Assembly: GCF_028656935.1 (NCBI RefSeq)
Contig: NZ_JAMDGZ010000035.1
Span: 145,754-209,753, forward strand
Length of the DNA: 64,000 bases
Reading direction: 5' to 3'
From: Pseudomonas rubra
GTDB lineage: Bacteria; Pseudomonadota; Gammaproteobacteria; Pseudomonadales; Pseudomonadaceae
In this document: positions 31,912-40,712 of the stretch, in pieces
How positions within the stretch are numbered: the stretch's first letter is position 1
Layout of the letters: each line of letters starts with the position of its first letter
Position numbers and translations under genes: made by a program
Notes under the pieces: generated by a model
The model's database searches: none
What the model was told of the DNA's origin: nothing
Seen by the model: the letters and a program-made list of their open reading frames with translations, nothing else

Positions 31912-34461
31912 TCAGAAGAAACGGGTGACGCTGACCTTGGCGTTGCGGCCCTGGCTGTAGGCATATTCGCCGCTGAGCTCGGAGCGGTAGTCGTTGTTGA
32001 ACAGGTTATCTACCGTCAGGTTGACCTCGGTGCCTTTGAGGTAAGGCTGCTGGGGCTTCCAGTTGGCGAACAGGCCATGGATCTGGTAGTCGTCGTTGGC
32101 ATAGTGGTCGTAGTAGCGGTCACCCAGGGAACTGGCCGGGCCCTCGCGATAATTGTCGCTCGGCAGGCGGTCGGTCTTGCGCACGAACTGCGCCTGCCAG
32201 CCGACCTTGGCATCCCAGTTGGGGATCTTCACACCGAGGGTGGTGATCCACTTCGGCGCCGGGATGTCCTTGGCCCAGACGTCCGGCCCCCAAGGGTTGG
32301 TGTAGGCACCGTCATGGCGACCGGTCATCCACGAGTAAGACACCGAGCCGAACAGGTAAGTCGAGTCGTAGAAACTTTCGACCTCGAAGCCCTTGATGGT
32401 CACACCCTTGAGATTGCGGTAGTTGGACATCAGGCCTTTGCCGCAGGCATCGTTGATGCTCTGCCCCTTGGCCAACTGCGCCTCGCAACCAATCCCGGTG
32501 GCCTTGAAGATTTCGTCCTTGATCTCGTTACGGAACAGTGTGGTGCGGATCTGCATGTTGTCGTCGGCCATGAAAACGTTGGCAAAGTCGGTGACGTTGC
32601 CAGCGCGCAGGGCGGTGATGCGTTCCGGGTCGAGGTTGCGGCTGCTGGCGGTGCGGCTGCCGATGCCCTGGACTTCGTATTGTTCATCCAGCACCGGTGC
32701 ACGCCAGGTCTTGCTGTAGTCGGCGAAGAAGGCGGTGTTGGCGGTGGCTTTCCAGAACACTGACAAGCGTGGCGACCAACCGGTGTAGGTTTTCTCGCTG
32801 TAGTCGTGGCCGTTTGCGGCAACGTTGTAGTATGGCGCCTGGTTCTGTTTGCCCTTGTTGGCGACATGGTCGTAACGCAGCGACGGGGTGATGGTCACGT
32901 CACCCAGGGTGACTGCGTCCTGGATGAAATATCCCTGGCTGTCGACGGTGCCGCTGGGCATGAAGTACGGCTGGTAGTGGCCGTTGTTGTATTTGGGAAT
33001 CTCGTAGCTTTTGCCGGGCATCCACATTTGGGTGTCACGCTCGTGGTGACGGATCTGGAAGCCGCTGGTGAACGCGTGTTCCAGCGGGCCGGTGGCGAAC
33101 AGGCTGGTGTTGCGCACATCAAGCATCTGGTCCTGATACTCGGTGTCCATCTTGCGGCCGCCGGTGGACGGCTGGAAGAACGCTGTGGCATCACGCTCGT
33201 CGGTCTGCTTGGTGTCGGACTCCGAGTATTTGACCTGCAGGTCGATCAGCGGGTTGTTCACCGGCTGATACTTGTACGTAGTAGACCAGGTGGTGTCGGT
33301 GGTCGTGCGGTTGGCCAAAAAACGCTTGAGGGCATTCTTGTAGCCAAACCTGTCGATGTCCCACTGGGTCGGCGGCGTCGGGTAGGCAGTGGAGGAGAAC
33401 GGCGCCCAGCGCTCACTTTCCGAGCGCGACCAGGAGAAGCCCAGGCTGTGCTCGTCAGTGAAATGCATATTTGCCTTGAGCAGCGCGCCTTCCAGGTCCA
33501 GGGCACTGTTGGGCAGGCGCTGGGGGTTGATCGGGTAGCGGCCCTCGGCGTCGGGCAGGGTGCCGGCCAGCTTCATGTCGTCGCCGTCGCGCTTGGTCAG
33601 GTACACCAGGCCATCCATGCGGCCATCGTCGGTGCGCCCGAACAGTGCCGAGCTGTAAACCTGCTGATGGTCGTTGCTGGCATAACCATACTTGAGCATG
33701 GCGCCACTGTTGCGCCCTTCCTGGAGCAGGTCGGGGGCATCTTTGGTGGTCATGTTGACGCTGCCGCCAAAGCCGCCGTTGCCGGTGTAGATCGAGTGCG
33801 GGCCCTTTTCCACCTCGATGTTCTTGATCAGCTCCGGCTCGATGAACACGGTGCCTTGCTGGTAGCGCTCGAAGCCGCTCTTGGTCGCGCCATCGACGGT
33901 CATCGGTACGTCTTCGGCGTCGCCCAGGCCCCAGATGTTGATGGTCTGGCCACCGGGTTTGGCCGAGCCGCCCATGTTCACCCCAGGCAGGGTCGCGAGC
34001 ACGCTGGGGATGTTGCTGGGCTGGTAGCGGTCGATGTCTTCCTGGGCCAGGGTCGAGCGGCCGACGGTGCTCGGGTCGACTTGCTGGCCGTTGCCGACAA
34101 CGCTCACCGCGCCAAGCTGGATGCTGTTGTCAGCGGTGGCATCGTCTTCGCGCAGGCGCACCACGTAGGCATTGCCAACCTTAACCAGGGCAAAGCGGCT
34201 GTTCTGCAGCAGTTGGCTGATGGCTTCGAGCGGTTCGTAAGCACCTTGCAGGGCCGGCGCCTGAACGCTGTTGAGCAAGGATTCGTCAAACAGCAGTTGC
34301 AGCTTGGCTTGCTGAGCCAGTTGGCTCAGCGACGCCGCCAGCGGCTGCGCTGGCAGGTTCAGTTGCAACGGCGCGGCCTGGGCCTGCAGGCTCAGGGCCA
34401 GGCATACAGCCAGCAGTGAAGGACGAACAGACAACGGCTTGAACGGAGCAAACGCACGCAA
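31912..34461 (-). CDS. TonB-dependent outer-membrane receptor, haem/haemoglobin type, with signalling domain
   Basis: An 849-residue receptor. Signal peptide ends SLQAQA; the N-terminal STN signalling domain follows (APLQLNLPAQPLAASLSQLAQQAKLQLLFDESLL to FALVKVGNAYVVR, about 30-100). Then come the TonB-plug (DPSTVGRSTLAQEDIDRYQPSNIPSVLATLPGVNMGGSAKPGGQTINIWGLG, EVEKGPHSIYTGNGGFGGSVNMTTKDA) and a 22-strand barrel ending VSVTRFF. The sequence resembles haem/haemoglobin receptors, and with the upstream sigma/antisigma pair it looks like the Hxu system of P. aeruginosa. The start is a TTG at 34461 with GGGGGG seven bases upstream, because the alternative GTG at 34554 would place the region carrying a candidate ECF promoter inside the gene. 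The ligand is inferred. Confidence 0.82.
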   Translation of the reverse strand: MRAFAPFKPLSVRPSLLAVCLALSLQAQAAPLQLNLPAQPLAASLSQLAQQAKLQLLFDESLLNSVQAPALQGAYEPLEAISQLLQNSRFALVKVGNAYVVRLREDDATADNSIQLGAVSVVGNGQQVDPSTVGRSTLAQEDIDRYQPSNIPSVLATLPGVNMGGSAKPGGQTINIWGLGDAEDVPMTVDGATKSGFERYQQGTVFIEPELIKNIEVEKGPHSIYTGNGGFGGSVNMTTKDAPDLLQEGRNSGAMLKYGYASNDHQQVYSSALFGRTDDGRMDGLVYLTKRDGDDMKLAGTLPDAEGRYPINPQRLPNSALDLEGALLKANMHFTDEHSLGFSWSRSESERWAPFSSTAYPTPPTQWDIDRFGYKNALKRFLANRTTTDTTWSTTYKYQPVNNPLIDLQVKYSESDTKQTDERDATAFFQPSTGGRKMDTEYQDQMLDVRNTSLFATGPLEHAFTSGFQIRHHERDTQMWMPGKSYEIPKYNNGHYQPYFMPSGTVDSQGYFIQDAVTLGDVTITPSLRYDHVANKGKQNQAPYYNVAANGHDYSEKTYTGWSPRLSVFWKATANTAFFADYSKTWRAPVLDEQYEVQGIGSRTASSRNLDPERITALRAGNVTDFANVFMADDNMQIRTTLFRNEIKDEIFKATGIGCEAQLAKGQSINDACGKGLMSNYRNLKGVTIKGFEVESFYDSTYLFGSVSYSWMTGRHDGAYTNPWGPDVWAKDIPAPKWITTLGVKIPNWDAKVGWQAQFVRKTDRLPSDNYREGPASSLGDRYYDHYANDDYQIHGLFANWKPQQPYLKGTEVNLTVDNLFNNDYRSELSGEYAYSQGRNAKVSVTRFF

Positions 34462-34525
34462 GATGAAACCCCCCAATATGGCGACAAAGGCCAGAAAAGG
34501 CCTGCAGTGATTACGCAGACGGGAG

Positions 34526-34553
34526 GAAGACGCAGGGCAGCGGAAAACCCTCA
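34526..34553 (-). promoter_or_regulatory. Candidate ECF-sigma promoter of the haem-type receptor
   Basis: Minus-strand TGAGGG (34548-34553) is followed after 15 bases by CGTCTTC (34526-34532). The same two elements, with a 17-base gap, occur upstream of the other TonB receptor (40652-40681). CGTC-like -10 elements are common for iron-starvation ECF sigma factors. The spacing difference keeps this tentative. Confidence 0.3.
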
Positions 34554-34578
34554 CATGCGAATGAAAAATATTCTCAAA

Positions 34579-35532
34579 TTAGCGTTTGCGTTCGATCCGC
34601 AGGCGGCCATCGGCAAGGTTCACGGTCTTGATCGGCAGCAGCGCCGGCAAGGCATTGAGCAAGGCGTCCGGGTCGCTGACGTCGAGGTTGCCCGAGACCT
34701 TGAAACGGCCCAATGACGGGTCGGCGAGCAACACCGGTGCCGAACGGTACAGCGACAGTTCGTCGATCAGGCTGGCCAGTTCACGGTTACGAAAACTCAC
34801 GTGGCCGTCGCGCCAGTCAGCGACGTCCTGGACACTGAGGTTCTCTACGTTCAGGCTGCCACGGGCCGGGTCATAGGTGGCGCGCTGGCCGGCGCTCAAC
34901 AGCACCGGTGGGCGGTTCTCACCCAGGGTTTCGACGGCGACCTGGCCGTGGGCGACACTGACCACCAGTTCATGTTGGCCACGACGCAGATCGAAGCCGG
35001 TGCCCACCACCCGCACCCGGGCGTTGCCGGCGTCGACGAACAACGGGCGTTCCTTGTCGGCGGCCACGTCGATGTACAACTGGCCCTGGTCGAGGCGAAT
35101 CAGTCGGCGCTCGTTGTCGAAGTTCAGGCTCAGCCGGGTGCGGGCGTTGACATCCAGCTGGCTGCCATCGGGCAGGGCCAGGTGTTGTGGGCGCTCGCTC
35201 TGCACGGCCAACTGTTGCTGGTGGTTGCGGTTGGGCAGGCCGAGGTTGGCGGTAAGCACCGCGCACACCAGCCCGGCGGCGATGGCCAGCGCCGGGCGCC
35301 AGCGCAGCGGTTTGCGGCTGGGCAGGGCAAGTGGTTGGTTCAGGCGCTTGAGCGCGGCCAGGTCGTCCCAGAGTTGTTCGAACTGGGCATAGGCGCGGGC
35401 ATGCTCGGGGTGCTGCAGCCACTGGGCAAAGGCCCTGCGCGCCTCCCGCGAGCTGTCGTTGCGGTTGCGGGTAAACCAGCTGGCCGCCTGTGCATCGATG
35501 CTGCGCTTATCGATTTCAGGAGTGGGGGTCAT
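34579..35532 (-). CDS. FecR-family antisigma/signal-transducing regulator
   Basis: A 317-residue inner-membrane regulator: cytosolic DUF4880 domain (AQAASWFTRNRNDSSREARRAFAQWLQHPEHARAYAQFEQLWDDLAALK), one TM segment about 80-98 (WRPALAIAAGLVCAVLTANLGL), and the periplasmic FecR domain (LPDGSQLDVNARTRLSLNF...RVVGTGFDLRRGQHELVVSVAHGQVAVE) with C-terminal STN-like subdomain that contacts the receptor's signalling domain. It overlaps the sigma gene by four bases. Relays ligand occupancy of the downstream receptor to the sigma factor. Confidence 0.92.
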   Translation of the reverse strand: MTPTPEIDKRSIDAQAASWFTRNRNDSSREARRAFAQWLQHPEHARAYAQFEQLWDDLAALKRLNQPLALPSRKPLRWRPALAIAAGLVCAVLTANLGLPNRNHQQQLAVQSERPQHLALPDGSQLDVNARTRLSLNFDNERRLIRLDQGQLYIDVAADKERPLFVDAGNARVRVVGTGFDLRRGQHELVVSVAHGQVAVETLGENRPPVLLSAGQRATYDPARGSLNVENLSVQDVADWRDGHVSFRNRELASLIDELSLYRSAPVLLADPSLGRFKVSGNLDVSDPDALLNALPALLPIKTVNLADGRLRIERKR

Positions 35533-36068
35533 TCTGGCTGCTCCATGCCGTCGTCACTGTCCAGGCGCTGCTTGCAATGCAGCAGGGCCGCGGCGATGTG
35601 CTTTTCCACCATGCTGACGGAAATGCCCATGCGCTCGCTGATCTGCGCCTGCGTCAAACCTTCGAAGCGGTGCAGCATAAGGGCTTCGCGGCGGCGCGGC
35701 GAGAGTTCGGCGAGGACAAGTTTCAATTGTTCCAGGCGTTGTTGCTGCTGGGCATGGTTGAGCGGGTCGCTGGCGGTGCAGGCCGGGGTCTGTTCGCAGG
35801 CCTTGGCGTCTTCGTCGAGTACGCTGTGACGCACCTTTTGCCGACGCCAGTGGTCGCTGAGCAGGTTGCGCGCCATCTGGAACAAAAACGCCCTGGGTTG
35901 TTCGACCCGCGCCCGGTCACGGTAGCCCAGCCACTGGGTGAACACGTCCTGGGTCATGTCTGCCGCGTCATTGGCATTGTCCATGCGCTTGCGCAGGAAA
36001 TGCAGGATATCGGCATAGAACCCGCGACAGGTTTCGTGGGCAAAAGGGTCAGGTTTGGGGCGCGGCAT
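35529..36068 (-). CDS. ECF sigma factor of the FecI (iron) family
   Basis: A 179-residue sigma-70-like factor. Region 2: YADILHFLRKRMDNANDAADMTQDVFTQWLGYRDRARVEQPRAFLFQMARNLLSDHWRRQ. Region 4: LSPRRREALMLHRFEGLTQAQISERMGISVSMVEKHIAAALLHCKQRL. It should transcribe the downstream receptor when FecR is activated. A Fur-box-like site lies 47-65 bases upstream of its start, giving iron-dependent expression. First gene of the sigma-FecR-receptor cluster. Confidence 0.92.
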   Translation of the reverse strand: MPRPKPDPFAHETCRGFYADILHFLRKRMDNANDAADMTQDVFTQWLGYRDRARVEQPRAFLFQMARNLLSDHWRRQKVRHSVLDEDAKACEQTPACTASDPLNHAQQQQRLEQLKLVLAELSPRRREALMLHRFEGLTQAQISERMGISVSMVEKHIAAALLHCKQRLDSDDGMEQPE

Positions 36069-36114
36069 GCAAGCTTTCCAGGACGGACCGGAGAGAAAGG
36101 TTGCGAATGGTATC

Positions 36115-36133
36115 GAGAATAATTGTTATTTAC
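36115..36133 (-). promoter_or_regulatory. Fur box upstream of the haem-type ECF sigma gene
   Basis: GTAAATAACAATTATTCTC (minus strand) matches 13 of 19 positions of GATAATGATAATCATTATC and sits in an otherwise GC-rich context. Fur-Fe(II) would repress the sigma gene in iron-replete cells. Confidence 0.7.
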
Positions 36134-36153
36134 CATGCCTGTTTTTATCCAGC

Positions 36154-37176
36154 TCAATGTCGCTTGCGAATTGGCACAGGCACGGCGACTTCCAGGCCGG
36201 GTGTTCCCAGCGGGTGGCTGCTGGCGTCGAAAAAGTACAGCGCCAGCGCAGGTGTATCGGCAAAGCGCTGCACATAGTGCTGCTTCTGGCTGATGATCGA
36301 GGCGTCGCTCAACGGCCGGATGGCAATGGCCAGGTGCGCCGGGCGCGCTTGCTTGATGGCCTGCAGCAGATGCTGGTCGGTGCTGTCCAGGTGTTGGCCG
36401 AAAATGCACAAGCCGCCCTGATGGCCGGCTAATTCACCCAGGGCCCAGCTCAAGTAGTCGGAGCTGCGAATGGCCTTGAGCTTGTCGTCGCTGCTGCTTT
36501 CGTTGACGAACATCGGCACATCGCCCGGAGTGTTGACGGCAAAGCCGTCGAGCAGTTGGCCGTCAGTGGCACTGCGCTGGCGGGTGCTGCCGTCCTGCTG
36601 CTTGAGCAGGTGCAAGCCACCGTGCAGGTACAGCAGGCGCGTGCCCGGGCTGCGGGTGCGGCGGATATCGAAGCCGCCGTCTTCATCGAACAGTTGTTGG
36701 AAACCTTCAGGCTTCTGGCTGGCGGCCCAATGGCAGATCAGGTCGTAGTTGCTCGAATAAACGCTCTGGTAGTTGCCCAACTCGCGGTTGATCAACTGCA
36801 AGGTCTGGCTGGGCAGCATGCGCCAGGGAATGTGCACGCTGCGAATGGCGTGGATCAGCGCTTCCTTGATCGCGTAGTAGCGGTTCAGCGGCGCCGAGGA
36901 GCTGATCGCCAGTGCGGCGTTGATCCGTACCGTGGTGTTCAGGGCGCTGAGCACCGGCTCGAACAACTCTGTACCCTGCGACTTGAACAGCGCCTGGTCG
37001 CTCAGGTTCAGGGGTTTGTGCCGCACCCGCAGGGCCTCCTCGAACAGCGAGAAGTAGCTGAACGGCCGCCACAGCGCCCGGCTGGCGCCATTGCCCAGCA
37101 GCAGGCCGCTGCACGGGTGACTGGCGTTCAGGTCTGGCCAGTGGTTGAGGCTGGCGTCGAGGTTGGCGTGGGGCAT
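36154..37176 (-). CDS. DUF4917 / SIR2-like protein
   Basis: A 340-residue cytoplasmic protein starting MPHANLDASLNHWPDLNASHPCSGLLLGNGASRALWRPFSYFSLFEEA. LLLGNGAS resembles the glycine-rich nucleotide loop of SIR2 folds. It is followed by SVYSSNYDLICHWA (compare T-x-N-Y-D), LLYLHGGLHLL (H-G), and GGLCIFGQHLDSTDQHLLQAI (compare GxSxxDxH). This is the pattern of DUF4917/SIR2-like proteins, some relatives of which are NAD-degrading effectors in antiphage systems. It stands alone; no partner effector or sensor gene adjoins it. The chosen start has AGAGA upstream; a start 15 codons earlier is possible. Its 3' end abuts the Fur box of the ECF gene. Confidence 0.72.
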   Translation of the reverse strand: MPHANLDASLNHWPDLNASHPCSGLLLGNGASRALWRPFSYFSLFEEALRVRHKPLNLSDQALFKSQGTELFEPVLSALNTTVRINAALAISSSAPLNRYYAIKEALIHAIRSVHIPWRMLPSQTLQLINRELGNYQSVYSSNYDLICHWAASQKPEGFQQLFDEDGGFDIRRTRSPGTRLLYLHGGLHLLKQQDGSTRQRSATDGQLLDGFAVNTPGDVPMFVNESSSDDKLKAIRSSDYLSWALGELAGHQGGLCIFGQHLDSTDQHLLQAIKQARPAHLAIAIRPLSDASIISQKQHYVQRFADTPALALYFFDASSHPLGTPGLEVAVPVPIRKRH

Positions 37177-37287
37177 CGGGCATCTCTGTGGCAGGGCAGG
37201 CAATCGCCGCGACTTTAGCATGCAACCGGTTTGTCATCAGCGTTGGCGACTATGCTGGATTCGCTGTGGAGCAAAGGAGGGCTGAAG

Positions 37288-38358
37288 ATGTTCAATGCAA
37301 TCGGACGTGTGTGTTGCCTGGCGCTGCTGCCCTTGGCCGGGCTTGTCGAGGCTGGGCAGGGCAGTGAGCTGGCCAGGGCTCAGGGCATTGCGTACCCGGC
37401 GGTGATCGCCCATCGCGGTGCTTCTCATGATGCACCGGAGTCCACGGCACCGGCCTATCGGCTGGCGCGTGAGTTGGGTGCCGACTACCTCGAGTTGGAC
37501 CTGCAGCGCTCGCGCGATGGCGTGCTGGTCGCGGTGCACGATGACAATCTATTGCGCACCAGTGATGTTGCCGAGCGCTTTCCCGAACGCCAGGGCAGCC
37601 CGGTCAGCGCCTTCACCCTGGCCGAGCTCAAATCGCTGGATGTCGGCAGCTGGTTCAACAAGGCCTACCCCGAGCGCGCCCGGGCAAGCTTCAAGGGCCT
37701 GAAGATCCAGACCCTCGATGAAGTCATGGCCATCGCCATGGCCAACCCGCAACGTCAGCCCGGCTTGTACATCGAAACCAAGGTGCCAGGCCTGTTTCCC
37801 GGCATCGAGGCTGACCTGAACAAAGCCCTGCAAGCGGGTGGTTGGCTCGACCGGCCGGGCAGGGTGGTGCTGCAGAGTTTCGACCGCAACAGCCTGGCAC
37901 TGCTGCACCAGCACATGCCACAGGTGCCCAAGGTGCTGTTACTGTGGATCGGCAAGGGCAGCATCGAGCCAGTTTCCCAGAAGACCTTCGCCGAGTCGGG
38001 TGAAACTGACAAGGCCGCGTTTTATGCCCGTCAGCAACCCAAGGGCAAGGCCGAGTTCGAGCGCTGGCTGGATTACGCCAAGGCGGATGGCGCCATTGGC
38101 ACCGGGCCGTCGGCGGCGCTGGCCGGGGGCGGCGCCCAGAGTTACGCCGATCTGGCGCAACCGTGGATGAACCAGTTGACGCACGACAAGGGCCTACTGG
38201 TGCATGTGTACACCGTTGATGAAACGGTGGATTTTCGTCGGGTGCTGGCTGCCGGCGTGGACGGCATCTTCACCAACCGCAGCGGCCCATTGTTGCGCCA
38301 CCTGGGCCGGCCCAGTGCCCGTAGCGAGGCACAGATCCTGCGCGCCGAAGGTTACTGA
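37288..38358 (+). CDS. glpQ: Periplasmic glycerophosphodiester phosphodiesterase
   Basis: A 356-residue GDPD, close to the 358 residues of E. coli GlpQ. The ATG has AAAGGAGG seven bases upstream. The signal peptide ends LVEAG. Catalytic motifs: IAHRGASHDAPESTAPAYRLARELGADYLELDLQRSRDGVLVAVHDDNLLRTSD (metal and general acid/base His, Glu-Asp pair), ETKVPGLFPGIE, and the C-terminal VHVYTVDE...GVDGIFTNRSG. It hydrolyses deacylated phospholipids to glycerol-3-phosphate and alcohol in the periplasm. Monocistronic, divergent from the DUF4917 gene. Confidence 0.9.
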   Translation: MFNAIGRVCCLALLPLAGLVEAGQGSELARAQGIAYPAVIAHRGASHDAPESTAPAYRLARELGADYLELDLQRSRDGVLVAVHDDNLLRTSDVAERFPERQGSPVSAFTLAELKSLDVGSWFNKAYPERARASFKGLKIQTLDEVMAIAMANPQRQPGLYIETKVPGLFPGIEADLNKALQAGGWLDRPGRVVLQSFDRNSLALLHQHMPQVPKVLLLWIGKGSIEPVSQKTFAESGETDKAAFYARQQPKGKAEFERWLDYAKADGAIGTGPSAALAGGGAQSYADLAQPWMNQLTHDKGLLVHVYTVDETVDFRRVLAAGVDGIFTNRSGPLLRHLGRPSARSEAQILRAEGY

Positions 38359-38427
38359 CAGGCTGGCTGGCGCCGTGCGGCTGCCGTAGACTTCGCGCCT
38401 TGCACTGACTTTCAGGACACTGCCTCG

Positions 38428-39066
38428 ATGACCTTTTCGCTGCTGCTCGCCGTACTGGCTTCCGGATTCATCTACGGTATTACTCCGGGGCCGGGTGTGC
38501 TGGCGGTGCTGGGCATTGGTGCCACCCGTGGGCGCCGCGCCGGTGCGGGGTTTCTGTGCGGGCACTTGCTCGGTGACGTGCTGTGGTGCAGTACTGCGCT
38601 GGTGGCGATCGTCGGTGCCCGGCAAATCGGCAGTTCGGTGTTCGATATCCTGGGTGTGATCAGTGGCCTATATCTGTTCTGGCTGGGCATGCGCGCGTTG
38701 CGCAGTCGCCCGGGCAACGGCGAGGGTGACCAGGGGCCGGTGCGCAAACCGTTCTGGCACGGCGTGGTGTTCGGCCTGACCAACCCCAAGGCCTACCCGG
38801 TAGCGGTGGCCACGTTCACCGCCTTGCTCTCCAGCCGCGCCGAAGCGCTGGACTGGTCAATGTTGCCGGCGCTGATCGCGCTGAGTTTTGTCGGCGGCTT
38901 GTTGGCTTACGTGATTCTGATTGGCGTGGTCGGCGCCCGCCACGTGCACACCCTGTATACCCGTTATGAACTGTGGATCACTCGCGCGTGCGGCGTAATG
39001 TTCATCGGCTTCGCCGTCAACGCCCTGGCGCATGCCTTGCCAGGCCTGTTGCCACGTAACGGCTGA
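38428..39066 (+). CDS. LysE/RhtB-family amino-acid exporter
   Basis: A 212-residue inner-membrane protein with about six TM segments: FSLLLAVLASGFIYGITPGPGVLAVLGIGATRGRRAGAGFLCGHLLGD is the conserved first helix and TPGPG loop of the RhtB family, and VFGLTNPKAYPVAVATFTALL the conserved NPK motif of the middle. Exports amino acids or derivatives; substrate not identifiable. It is followed by, but reads separately from, the second ECF sigma gene 76 bases downstream, which has its own Fur-box-like region. Confidence 0.88.
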   Translation: MTFSLLLAVLASGFIYGITPGPGVLAVLGIGATRGRRAGAGFLCGHLLGDVLWCSTALVAIVGARQIGSSVFDILGVISGLYLFWLGMRALRSRPGNGEGDQGPVRKPFWHGVVFGLTNPKAYPVAVATFTALLSSRAEALDWSMLPALIALSFVGGLLAYVILIGVVGARHVHTLYTRYELWITRACGVMFIGFAVNALAHALPGLLPRNG

Positions 39067-39094
39067 GGGCTGGCAGAAGGCTACACCGATATGT

Positions 39095-39113
39095 GAGAAT
39101 GATATGAATTCCT
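39095..39113 (+). promoter_or_regulatory. Fur-box-like site upstream of the second ECF sigma gene
   Basis: GAGAATGATATGAATTCCT matches 12 of 19 positions of the Fur consensus, with nine of the first ten correct. It lies 30-48 bases upstream of the chosen sigma start. It also covers an in-frame ATG (39104), which argues that translation starts later. Confidence 0.58.
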
Positions 39114-39142
39114 ATTCATGCCTTCTTGCCCGCCGGACCTTC

Positions 39143-39682
39143 ATGACTTCGCTCACCACGCCCTGGACCGCCGCTGCCCCGGCCTTGCAGGCGGTCGTCC
39201 ACGATCTGCTGGCCAACTACAGCGACTTGCGCCGTTACCTCTGTGGGCGCCTGCGCAATCCGGATGATGCGGCCGACATTGCCCAGTCGAGTTTTGCCCA
39301 GGCCTATGCCCACGCCTTGAATGCACCGGTGGCCAACGCCCGGGCCTTGCTGTTCCAGGCCGCGCGCAACCTGTGTATCGATCAGTACCGGCGGCGCAAC
39401 AATGAGCTGGCGGCGCTCGAAGACTGGCTGGCCCGCGCCGATGTGCTGAGCCCCAGCGTTGAAGAGATCATCATCGCCCGCGAGCAGTTGCAGCAACTGA
39501 TCGAGCGTATCGAACGCATGCCGCGCCTGCGCCGTGAGGTGTTCGTGCGGGTGCGCCTGCATGGCCAGCCCCATCGCCAGGTGTGTGCCGAGCTTGAGCT
39601 GTCGGCCAAGGCCGTGGAGTTGCACATTGCCCGTGCGGTGTTCGATTTGTCCGAGCTGAGCCTGGCGGCGCGACATGTCTGA
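39143..39682 (+). CDS. ECF sigma factor of the FecI family (second system)
   Basis: A 179-residue ECF sigma factor: region 2 (LLANYSDLRRYLCGRLRNPDDAADIAQSSFAQAYAHALNAPVANARALLFQAARNLCIDQYRRR) and region 4 (IERMPRLRREVFVRVRLHGQPHRQVCAELELSAKAVELHIARAVFDLSEL). The start at 39143 (MTSLTTPW) gives the usual family length and leaves the Fur box upstream; starts at 39104 or 39032 are in frame but unlikely. It overlaps its FecR partner by eight bases. Controls the siderophore receptor downstream. Confidence 0.87.
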   Translation: MTSLTTPWTAAAPALQAVVHDLLANYSDLRRYLCGRLRNPDDAADIAQSSFAQAYAHALNAPVANARALLFQAARNLCIDQYRRRNNELAALEDWLARADVLSPSVEEIIIAREQLQQLIERIERMPRLRREVFVRVRLHGQPHRQVCAELELSAKAVELHIARAVFDLSELSLAARHV

Positions 39683-40643
39683 ACCGTTGCCGGTTTCCCC
39701 ACGCAAGGTGCAGCAGGCCTTGAGCTACCTGGCGGCGCTGAACAGTGACGACCCCAAACGGGTCCAGCAGGTGCGCGGGCAACTGGAGCGTTGGCGCGGT
39801 AAAAGCCACGAGCACGAACAGGCCTGGCAGGAGGCCGAACAACGCTGGCAACTGGTGCACCGGCTGACCCCGCAACTGCGTACGGCAGTGGCGCCGGAGC
39901 CGGTCAATGTCAGCCGGCGGCGCCTGCTGCGCCAGGGCGGCGGCTTGCTGATGGCGGTCGCCGGGGCCAGTTGGCTGGGCTGGCTGTGGCGGCGTACAGC
40001 GCAGTTCGATCGCCTGCTGCAAACCGTGCATGCCGAACCGCCGCGCAGCGAAAGGTTGCCCGATGGCAGCCAGTTGCTGCTGGCTGCCGAAACCAGCCTG
40101 CGCATCCAGTACAGCAATGGCCTGCGCCAGGTGCGCCTGCTGCACGGCAATGTCTATTTCGATGTGGCGCGCGAGCGTTTGCGGCCGTTTCTGATCACTA
40201 CCCGGTTGGGTGAAGTGCAGGTGCTGGGCACAGCCTTCAGCGTCAGCGATCGCGGTGGCGAGATCCAAGTGGCGGTGGCCCGCGGGCGGGTCGAGGTGCG
40301 CGGTTTGCACGAAGGTTTGCAAGTGCTGCAGGCCGGCGAGCGTATCAGCCTTGATGGCCAGGGCCGCTTGCTGGCGCTCAGGGCCGATCCCCATGCCGTG
40401 GCGAGTATCGCGCATTGGCAGCGTGGCTGGTGGTCGTTCACCGATGCGCCGCTGGCCGAGGTGATCGCCGAGGTCAACGCCTATGCCCTGCAACCGGTGA
40501 CCCTGGCCGCTGACGCCGCGCACTTGCACCTGACCGGCAGCTTCCCCAGCGACCAGCCGGAAATGCTCCTGCACACGCTACCGAAAATCCTCCCGGTGAG
40601 CCTGGTTCAGCAGGGGCAGCAGCGCACTTTGCAATTGCGTTGA
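39675..40643 (+). CDS. FecR-family antisigma/signal-transducing regulator (second system)
   Basis: A 322-residue FecR: N-terminal DUF4880 region (QQALSYLAALNSDDPKRVQQVRGQLERWRGKSHEHEQAWQEAEQRWQLVHRL), a short membrane segment (GGGLLMAVAGASWLGWLWRR, about 92-111), and a periplasmic FecR domain (RLPDGSQLLLAAETSLRIQYSNGLRQVRLLHGNVYFDVA, VLGTAFSVSDRGGEIQVAVARGRVEV) with a C-terminal STN-like part. It has two Arg residues ahead of a hydrophobic stretch (RRRLLRQGGG), resembling a Tat-like N-region seen in other FecR proteins. Co-translated with the sigma gene. Confidence 0.9.
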   Translation: MSEPLPVSPRKVQQALSYLAALNSDDPKRVQQVRGQLERWRGKSHEHEQAWQEAEQRWQLVHRLTPQLRTAVAPEPVNVSRRRLLRQGGGLLMAVAGASWLGWLWRRTAQFDRLLQTVHAEPPRSERLPDGSQLLLAAETSLRIQYSNGLRQVRLLHGNVYFDVARERLRPFLITTRLGEVQVLGTAFSVSDRGGEIQVAVARGRVEVRGLHEGLQVLQAGERISLDGQGRLLALRADPHAVASIAHWQRGWWSFTDAPLAEVIAEVNAYALQPVTLAADAAHLHLTGSFPSDQPEMLLHTLPKILPVSLVQQGQQRTLQLR

Positions 40644-40651
40644 AAAAGTTT

Positions 40652-40681
40652 TGAGGGGTAACGGCGAAGTGGCCCGTCTTC
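40652..40681 (+). promoter_or_regulatory. Candidate ECF-sigma promoter of the siderophore receptor
   Basis: TGAGGG (40652-40657) and CGTCTTC (40675-40681), 17 bases apart, occur 32-60 bases before the receptor ATG and resemble the pair upstream of the haem-type receptor. Tentative, because the spacing differs by two. Confidence 0.3.
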
Positions 40682-40712
40682 ATCGCTGAACCCACCTCTG
40701 CAAGGACAGATC

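Noticed and set aside
34462..34554. Extended N-terminus of the haem-type receptor from a GTG at 34554.
   Set aside because: No ribosome site, non-signal-like sequence, and it overlaps the promoter-like region; the TTG at 34461 gives a clean signal peptide.
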